From NCBI GenBank assembly GCA_002633005.1, contig NMRA01000554.1, forward strand, positions 126,001 through 186,000: DNA of 60,000 nt, read 5' to 3'. The notes under the pieces are model-generated. The model was not told the DNA's origin, did no database searches, and saw nothing but the letters and a program-made list of their open reading frames with translations. Made by a program: the position numbers and the translations under genes. Below, piece after piece: positions 59,596-60,000 of the stretch; the stretch's first letter is position 1, and every line of letters starts with the position of its first letter. This stretch comes from Phoronis australis. Taxonomy: Eukaryota > Phoronida > Phoronidae.

Positions 59596-60000
59596 CAGAA
59601 TGAGTATTTTCTATATATATTTTGTAGATCTTACCTGGATAAAAACGTTATGTTGCATGACATAGCTGCAAAGCTTTTAACTTTGTTAGCAAAATGATTA
59701 CGTTCCCAATGCACGGGATATTATTGTGAGGAAGTCATGAATATTGTAACGAGAGAAGTGTGTAACTCGTTTCACGCCAATTTATCTTTCCTTGCATCAC
59801 AGCATAGGTCACGAGCGCTGTTCTGCTCTAGTTTAGATGGAAATGAGCAATGGCGGATTTGAAAACTTGACGTACCCTGTCGTATGATCCACACTGCAAA
59901 GTCCACCTCTTTCTCAAGCCAGAGTTCCTTTTAACTGGTTGAGGTCCCGGGCATTTTTGTTGGTGTGGGGCGGGTGAGATTGAAACGACTTTTGCATTTT

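Noticed and set aside
1-60000. CRISPR arrays, operons, riboswitches or prokaryotic mobile elements
   Set aside because: Gene structure is spliced eukaryotic; no regularly spaced direct repeats with unique spacers or bacterial gene clusters were seen.

Overview
The window is animal nuclear DNA: AT-rich, genes split into many short exons with consensus GT/AG junctions, introns up to about 8 kb, microsatellites, several dispersed repeat families and single-N or 25-N assembly gaps. The gene content (a TMTC1-type transmembrane/TPR protein, VTA1/LIP5, a vwkA-type VWA protein, an MS4A-like four-pass protein) and the repeat style suggest a marine invertebrate, most likely a non-vertebrate deuterostome. 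A hemichordate is my best guess, but the sequence alone does not prove it.

Layout. (1) 1-24.3 kb, plus strand: the 3' sixteen coding exons of a TMTC1 orthologue, joined in a single frame of 713 codons plus stop; the 5' exons lie upstream of the window. Its introns hold most of the repeats. (2) 24.3-28.4 kb: probable TMTC1 3' UTR, a repeat copy, a doubtful two-exon plus-strand small ORF, and three possible plus-strand poly(A) signals. (3) 28.5-36.8 kb, minus strand: a six-exon gene for a 398-residue VWA-domain protein resembling the VWA half of Dictyostelium vwkA but lacking the kinase; a possible extra 5' exon lies at 37.87-37.97 kb. (4) 38.7-47.0 kb, plus strand: a complete seven-exon VTA1/LIP5 gene of 274 codons, divergent from the VWA gene across about 1.9 kb. 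(5) 47.0-57.3 kb: no intact gene. It holds a repeat copy, a 1.3 kb near-identical tandem duplication carrying a GC-rich promoter-like block, decayed non-LTR retrotransposon 3' ends on both strands, a small DNA-transposon remnant and a second near-identical duplication joined by one N. (6) 57.9-58.7 kb, plus strand: a terminal coding exon (270 codons) for an MS4A-like tetraspan protein with a C-terminal PPPY motif and a candidate poly(A) signal at 59.59 kb.

The four genes do not form an obvious pathway. TMTC1 acts on ER protein O-mannosylation, VTA1 on ESCRT-III/VPS4 membrane remodelling, and the other two are not functionally assigned. I found no convincing new biological system. The most interesting signals are a modular dispersed repeat family with a palindromic 5' end, a perfect long palindrome in the VWA/VTA1 intergenic region, tandem perfect hairpins, a coding exon that begins with a 5' splice-site consensus (recursive-splice signature), and near-identical duplications that look like unmerged haplotypes.
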